DNA from: Candidatus Zhuqueibacterota bacterium
GTDB lineage: Bacteria > Zhuqueibacterota > Zhuqueibacteria > Residuimicrobiales > Oceaniaggregativiventaceae
Length of the DNA: 64,000 nucleotides
Direction of reading: 5' to 3'
Assembly (NCBI GenBank): GCA_014728115.1
Contig: WJME01000190.1
Location: forward strand, 62,001 to 126,000
A program made the position numbers and the translations under genes. The notes under the pieces are model-generated. The model was given only the letters and a program-made list of their open reading frames with translations. It was not told the origin of the DNA and ran no database searches. Below are positions 58,732 to 64,000 of the stretch, piece after piece. Every line of letters starts with the position of its first letter. The stretch's first letter is position 1.

Positions 58732-60470
58732 AGAAACGATTAACAGTGTTCTTTCTCTTTTTCAACTCGCTTTTACTTTATGCAGAACCCTTGCATTATA
58801 CTCTGAGTTTCGATACGGAACTGTTTTCATCCGTGCACGTGAGAGTGCAGATACATGAACCGGCCAAACGGTTTGTTCTTTCTATGCCTGTCTGGGTCCC
58901 GGGCTCGTATTATGTAGGAAGTTTTGGGCAGTATGTCAAAAACATCCGAGCCAGTTCCGGGAGCGAAGAGGTCACGTTGAGGCCATTGAATCAAAACAGC
59001 TGGGAGGTCTTGAACAGTCGAGCTGCCAAAGTGACCGTCGATTATGATGTACAGATGGTACCCACCGGTTTTCTGAAGACGGTTCTCGATTCAAGCGGTG
59101 CAATCCTCGAAGGAGCGACCATCTGGCTTGAGGTGCGCGGCCTGGAAGAAACTCCTGCCCGGATCACTATTGAGGTTCCTTTTCAATGGGATGTTTCAAC
59201 CGCATTACCCTCTGTTGAGCACCATGTATATCGTGCCGCGGACTATGATCAGCTCGTGGATAGTCCCATCATGCTGGGTGAACTGGATGTTTATCGCTTT
59301 ACTGTGCAGAACAAGCTTCATGAGGTGGCCATAAAGGGCAAGGGAGATTTTGACCGCACCGGCTTTGTAGAGATGATCCAGAAAATCGTTCGTTATCAAA
59401 CAGCCTTTTTTGACCAGGCTCCTTATGAGCGATATGTGTTTCAAGTCGATCTGTTGCCTGAAATGCGGGGAGGGGGTGGGCTCGAGCACAGATCCTCCAC
59501 AACAATAACGTTTCCGGTGCTGTCTTTGATGGAGGATGTAAAAAATGCGGCCAATCTTATTGCGCATGAATTTTTTCATCTTTGGAATGTCGAGAGAATC
59601 TATCCTGAACAACTCTCGCCCGTCCCCTATCATCGAGAATTTCGCCTTCGTTCTTTATGGTGGCTCGAAGGGGTAACGAGTTATTATGCGGATTTGACTC
59701 TGGTCAGAACCGGCATCTGGTCTGTTGATGAGTTTTTTAGGAATCAAGAAAAACAGATCCAGATATTACAGTCGAATCCGGATCGTCTGAAAACGAGTGT
59801 TGCACAATCGAGCTGGGATATCTGGGAAACCGGGTATTTTAGCACCGGAATATCCTATTACGTTAAAGGCCAATTACTTGCCCTGCTTTTCGATTTGTCG
59901 ATTCGGATGCAAACCGGTCAACAAAAGAGCCTGGATGATGTCGTGATTTATTTGAACGAGACATTTGCCCGGCAAGGAAGAGCCTATGCCGAAGATGAAC
60001 TGGTCGAGATCTTTCAAAGAGTCACAGGAATTGATTTTCAGCCATTTTTCGATCGATATATTACCGGCACTCGGGAATTGCCTTTTGGAAAGGTTTTTTC
60101 CAAAGCGGGGTTGGCCTTTGACATGGAGACTCGACCCGTTCCCACGATTGGAAACGTGAGGTTTGTGGGCGATCGATTCCGCGTATTCAGTATCGATCCC
60201 GCCAGTCCTGCTGCCATGGCGGGTCTTCGCCGTAATGATCGCATGGTTGCTATTGATGGCATTAAGTTGAGAGAGCGGGAACAATTTGAAAATATGATCA
60301 AAAATAAAAATATTGGAGATAGGGTCGATATTGAAATCGAGCGGAATCGGACACGTATCACTGTTCCTGTACCTGTCAAGCCGTCTGAGCAAGTCATTGT
60401 CCAGCTTGGGATGGGCAGTCACCACACAAACGCGCAGAAAAATCTGCTAGAAAATTGGTTGCATCAATGA
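58728..60470 (+). CDS. M61-family metallopeptidase with C-terminal PDZ domain
   Basis: 'LIAHEFFHLWNVERIYPEQL' (HExxH), 'LWWLEGVTSYYADLTLVRTG', PDZ 'GLRRNDRMVAIDGIKLRE'. Confidence 0.9.
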   Translation: MKKRLTVFFLFFNSLLLYAEPLHYTLSFDTELFSSVHVRVQIHEPAKRFVLSMPVWVPGSYYVGSFGQYVKNIRASSGSEEVTLRPLNQNSWEVLNSRAAKVTVDYDVQMVPTGFLKTVLDSSGAILEGATIWLEVRGLEETPARITIEVPFQWDVSTALPSVEHHVYRAADYDQLVDSPIMLGELDVYRFTVQNKLHEVAIKGKGDFDRTGFVEMIQKIVRYQTAFFDQAPYERYVFQVDLLPEMRGGGGLEHRSSTTITFPVLSLMEDVKNAANLIAHEFFHLWNVERIYPEQLSPVPYHREFRLRSLWWLEGVTSYYADLTLVRTGIWSVDEFFRNQEKQIQILQSNPDRLKTSVAQSSWDIWETGYFSTGISYYVKGQLLALLFDLSIRMQTGQQKSLDDVVIYLNETFARQGRAYAEDELVEIFQRVTGIDFQPFFDRYITGTRELPFGKVFSKAGLAFDMETRPVPTIGNVRFVGDRFRVFSIDPASPAAMAGLRRNDRMVAIDGIKLREREQFENMIKNKNIGDRVDIEIERNRTRITVPVPVKPSEQVIVQLGMGSHHTNAQKNLLENWLHQ

Positions 60471-60480
60471 CGAGGGAGAT

Positions 60481-61203
60481 ATGGAAACCATAAGCTCATT
60501 TGTTCGTATGAATAAAGCATGGTATTTACGAAAAGCAATTGCAGATTATGCTCGTGCTAAAAATATGTTCTATCACTATGATCGTAATTATCTTGCAGGC
60601 CGGGATGTGACGTTTGACCATCTGAAAAAGCTCTCAGAATTGCTGTTTGTGATCAAGGAAGATTTTCATTTGATTTTCAAACGGGTTATCGATCCCAAAG
60701 CCAGAAAATTTGAAGATTCCATGCGCTCGACACCCACTATCCTGGAGATTGAATGGATCAATAATGTCGGGTTGCTCTTTCACAAGACATTGGTCACCCG
60801 CGAGATCAAATATGTCATGCAACAATATGCCACAGATAGCGAAGACTATGCCGAGATGCAGGTCTCCTTTGATAGCTATTGGGGAAAGTTGAAAAAATTA
60901 TTTAATGAAGGAACAGAGATTTTGCGAACTTTATTGGTCGATTATAGTACAAACGATATCGTCTTGTCTTATTTGTTTGAAAACGATGATTATATTCAAG
61001 ATACCCTGGCTGTAGATATTAAAAGTCTCTTGCAGGAGTCAGGCCAAAGATCATTGGACGATGCTTATGTCCGAGCTGGCGATTACTGCTTAAAGAGCGG
61101 CTGGACGGACAGAGCTCGGCGTTTGCTCCATGAAGCATTGCGGGTGAATTGTGAAAACGAGCAGGCAAAAATTCTGAGTCATGAATTGAATTCCGGGCAT
61201 TAG
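60481..61203 (+). CDS. Hypothetical protein, predicted alpha-helical
   Basis: 240-aa ORF with RBS gagggag, compact spacing to neighbours. Confidence 0.55.
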   Translation: METISSFVRMNKAWYLRKAIADYARAKNMFYHYDRNYLAGRDVTFDHLKKLSELLFVIKEDFHLIFKRVIDPKARKFEDSMRSTPTILEIEWINNVGLLFHKTLVTREIKYVMQQYATDSEDYAEMQVSFDSYWGKLKKLFNEGTEILRTLLVDYSTNDIVLSYLFENDDYIQDTLAVDIKSLLQESGQRSLDDAYVRAGDYCLKSGWTDRARRLLHEALRVNCENEQAKILSHELNSGH

Positions 61204-61340
61204 GCTTGCTCACTTTTTGTTAGCTAAAGGGAAACCATGGAAATGACATATTAGAGCAATCTGATCAAAAATAGGTATTGCGTTGTATGCAAGAATATCC
61301 TATTTTTAGTGATCTAAAACCAATTATCAGGAGGAGAGTT

Positions 61341-61682
61341 ATGCAGATCAAAGAGCAGATGAAAGGTGACGTGGCCGTAATTGCACTCAAGGGTAAACTG
61401 ATGGGGGGACCCGAGACCATGGCCATTCACACCAAAGTAAAAGAGCTGATCGAGAGTGGTGTCAATAAAGTCGTGATCGATTTAGGCAAAGTGTCCTGGA
61501 TGAACAGTACAGGCCTGGGTGCGCTCATGAGTTCAATGACCTCGTTGCGCAATGCCGACGGCGACTTGAAACTGACCCATGTCACCGATAAAGTAAAAAG
61601 TTTGTTCATGATCACAAAACTCATTACTATTTTTGATACCTTTGATACAGAGGAGGAAGCAATCGCCTCATTCGAAAAATAA
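61341..61682 (+). CDS. STAS-domain anti-sigma-factor antagonist-like protein
   Basis: 'VNKVVIDLGKVSWMNSTGLGALMSSMTSLRNADGDLKLTHVTDKVKSLFMITKL'. ATG 61341 with AGGAGGAG RBS. Confidence 0.9.
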   Translation: MQIKEQMKGDVAVIALKGKLMGGPETMAIHTKVKELIESGVNKVVIDLGKVSWMNSTGLGALMSSMTSLRNADGDLKLTHVTDKVKSLFMITKLITIFDTFDTEEEAIASFEK

Positions 61683-61713
61683 GCATCTTGTATCAGTATC
61701 TGGAAGGAGTACC

Positions 61714-64000
61714 ATGCGTCATTTGATATTTATTATACTCGTATTTGGATTTTTTAATTCCGCTTTTGCCGCAATTGATCGCCAATATGATCCGGTGGTG
61801 ATTTCCGGGGAAGCGCTCTCTGCATTGTTCGGTGCACCCGTCGATGAACTCGTTGTGCAGAAATACGATGCCTCCGGTGATTCCTGGCAATCGATCCCGT
61901 TCCAAATCGACGAACGCGATATGAATGGTAATTATTTCGGCACCTTTGACGGCGTTTTGGATGCCAACGATGAGTTGCTTGTGATGGCCAGAGATTTGGG
62001 AGATCGTGCGACAAATGATGCATGGCCCGATGATGCTCAGGCCCAGGGCCGATTCCGTGTCGAATTGACGGTAACCGATACCGGCACCGATCAGAAAGGC
62101 TATGCCTACCTGCTCTGGTCGACTGTGTTGGGAAAAAGTCCGGTCTCTTACTTGTCTTACCAACCAGGCTATGTGGATCAGGTTATAGGCGAAACCTACT
62201 ATTTAGGCCATGACCCTGATCAGGCCAGTGGGTTACCTACATCGCTTTTCGTTCCCAGAGCTCTTGGGGGGGATCCTGATAGTGTCGATCTGTTGAAATA
62301 CCAGCGGGTACGTTTACAGGTCAGGGGCAATATAAGCGGTTTTTCATTGACTGTTGATTTGAAGGAAAAGATGAATCAATCCATACTTGGGCTTGTTGAT
62401 ATTGTTGTAAAACAAAAAGCTGCACCTGATGTCCTTCAAGGCCCGATAAGGATTATTCGTAATAATACTCTTGATATAAGCCTCAAAGGAGATCTGCAGG
62501 GCACAACGATAGATGAACAAATTGATTTCCCACTGAGAATGTATTACTTGCCAAATTATTACGAGTTTTCCGGTGAGGGAAAAGCTATTCCCGAAATTGA
62601 ACCCACTTCTAATGCTGAAGCCAGACTGGCAAGAGCAGAATTTAGCCAGGTGATGAGTTCGAGCGGATTCGGTATGATTTATTATAACCCGGTGAATGCT
62701 GATGAGGGTATCAGGGTGAATGATGTCATCCATTCCAATTCCGGGGGATATACGATAGATCAATCAGGATGGCCGGGAAAACACTGGTATGCTCTTGTGT
62801 CGGATCCGGCTTGGCCGACAGGAACGCCCAATTATAATGGACTGGCCACAATTTTTTCTCTGACTGAGCTGAATGGCTCTCCCATCGGAGATGCGCAAGC
62901 GATTACCTTTACCGAATATGACAATGATGATGTCGAACGTCTGTATGCTGATGCCGGTTTACGTCTCCTTGCAAATGACAATAACACCATTGCAGGTGTA
63001 TTGGATGTCATTCTGCGGCATTATGTGATTCCCGAGACCATGACATACCCTGAACTGCAAGGATTTTTTGATACTTATAAAACAAAATTTCAGATCACAC
63101 CTTTGGCTTCTACTCTGGATGTCGTGCAACCCGCTCAGGTGCTGGATCTTGCGGTGGAACAAGTCAACGATAATTCTATGACCCTGTCCTGGACCGCAGT
63201 GGGCGATGACGGGTCGAGCAATGGCCCTGCATCGAGTTATCAGATGCGGTACAGTACTCAGCCATTGACCGAAGCAAATAAGCTGCAATGGTGGGCAGCA
63301 GCCACTCCCGTGCAGAGCTTGCCTGCGCCGGCTGACCCGGGTACACTACAAAATGTGACCATCACGGGCCTGGATATCGAACAGCAGTACTTTTTTGTTC
63401 TGCAGGTCGGTGATGATGTAGGGAATCTGTCAGAACTCTCTCAGGTGGCCAGCGGATCCACGACTCCGGTGGAATTGCAGTCTTTTGTGCTTGCTGCTGA
63501 GAAAGATCAGGTTTTTATCGATTTTTCCACAGCCAGTGAATCACAAAACTGGGGATTTGAAATCCAGCGAAGAATTGCGGATGACCAGAATTGGCAAACC
63601 GTTGCCTTTTTGAAAGGCCATGGCACCACCAGCGAAACGCAAACCTATTCCTATGTGGATAAACCCGGGCAATTTGGTACTCTGGAATATCGTCTCAAAC
63701 AGATCGATCTGGATGGCCGGTCCATGATGTTCGATGCGGTTTCGGTGACCTTGACGGCTCCGCGTGAATTTATGTTGGCACAAAATTATCCGAATCCTTT
63801 TAATCCGACAACCCAGATTGCCTTTGAAATTCCGGAAAATGTTTCCGGTGAAATGTCATTGATCGTGTATGATATGCTCGGCCGCCGTGTGCGTACCCTG
63901 GTGGAACAGCCCGCACAAGCTGGCTTTTATCAGATCGTGTGGAACGGCCGTGACAGTAATAACCGGCTCGTTAGTTCGGGTATATACTTTTATGTGTTGC
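61714..64000 (+). CDS. Secreted protein with FN3 domain and C-terminal sorting domain; runs off window end
   Basis: Own translation from ATG after GGAAGGAG: MRHLIFIILVFGFFNSAFAAIDRQYDPVVISGEALSALFG...; FN3-like 'QVNDNSMTLSWTAVGDDGSSNGPASSYQMRYST'; 'LAQNYPNPFNPTTQIAFEIPENVSGEMSLIVYDMLGRRVRTLVEQPAQAGFYQIVWNGRD'. Absent from the ORF track, probably because it is open at the edge. Confidence 0.8.
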   Translation, partial: MRHLIFIILVFGFFNSAFAAIDRQYDPVVISGEALSALFGAPVDELVVQKYDASGDSWQSIPFQIDERDMNGNYFGTFDGVLDANDELLVMARDLGDRATNDAWPDDAQAQGRFRVELTVTDTGTDQKGYAYLLWSTVLGKSPVSYLSYQPGYVDQVIGETYYLGHDPDQASGLPTSLFVPRALGGDPDSVDLLKYQRVRLQVRGNISGFSLTVDLKEKMNQSILGLVDIVVKQKAAPDVLQGPIRIIRNNTLDISLKGDLQGTTIDEQIDFPLRMYYLPNYYEFSGEGKAIPEIEPTSNAEARLARAEFSQVMSSSGFGMIYYNPVNADEGIRVNDVIHSNSGGYTIDQSGWPGKHWYALVSDPAWPTGTPNYNGLATIFSLTELNGSPIGDAQAITFTEYDNDDVERLYADAGLRLLANDNNTIAGVLDVILRHYVIPETMTYPELQGFFDTYKTKFQITPLASTLDVVQPAQVLDLAVEQVNDNSMTLSWTAVGDDGSSNGPASSYQMRYSTQPLTEANKLQWWAAATPVQSLPAPADPGTLQNVTITGLDIEQQYFFVLQVGDDVGNLSELSQVASGSTTPVELQSFVLAAEKDQVFIDFSTASESQNWGFEIQRRIADDQNWQTVAFLKGHGTTSETQTYSYVDKPGQFGTLEYRLKQIDLDGRSMMFDAVSVTLTAPREFMLAQNYPNPFNPTTQIAFEIPENVSGEMSLIVYDMLGRRVRTLVEQPAQAGFYQIVWNGRDSNNRLVSSGIYFYVL

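Noticed and set aside
1-64000. CRISPR arrays, phage, transposons or known defence islands
   Set aside because: No direct-repeat array, integrase, transposase or recognised defence gene set was found on either strand.

Overview
Bacterial chromosomal window, probably from the FCB superphylum (Calditrichota/Ignavibacteria-like). That placement is inferred from 'NYPNPFNP' type C-terminal sorting domains, a PorV-like protein and CarboxypepD_reg/TonB receptors. No rRNA, tRNA, CRISPR array, transposase or prophage was recognised. Contents in order: a truncated GlnD/GlnE-like nucleotidyltransferase; a duplicated DHDPS/LacI/TonB-receptor uptake module with secreted proteins, DAACS and GntP transporters and an acetylxylan-esterase-like hydrolase; the pntAA/AB/B transhydrogenase operon; nadA; an RsmB-type methyltransferase; a HesB-like protein followed by a coupled radical-SAM/B12-radical-SAM/7Fe-ferredoxin operon; small outer-membrane proteins; a sulfatase; an orphan HlyD; a VTC + DUF4956 pair; an 8-repeat secreted protein; a two-component sigma54 system; an envelope cassette; a uronate-isomerase-like protein with its expected active-site residues replaced, a 37-aa microprotein and an SSS symporter; a DUF3857 protein; a radical-SAM-like protein with a broken Cys motif; HAD, B3/B4, GIY-YIG, M61 and STAS proteins; and a secreted protein running off the window. 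The most interesting signals are (a) two apparent pseudoenzymes, (b) a three-hairpin leader upstream of the first TonB receptor, (c) a secreted gene split by one in-frame TGA, (d) the tandem divergent duplication of the uptake module, and (e) several perfect palindromic operator candidates. All calls were made by reading alone; no database search was run.
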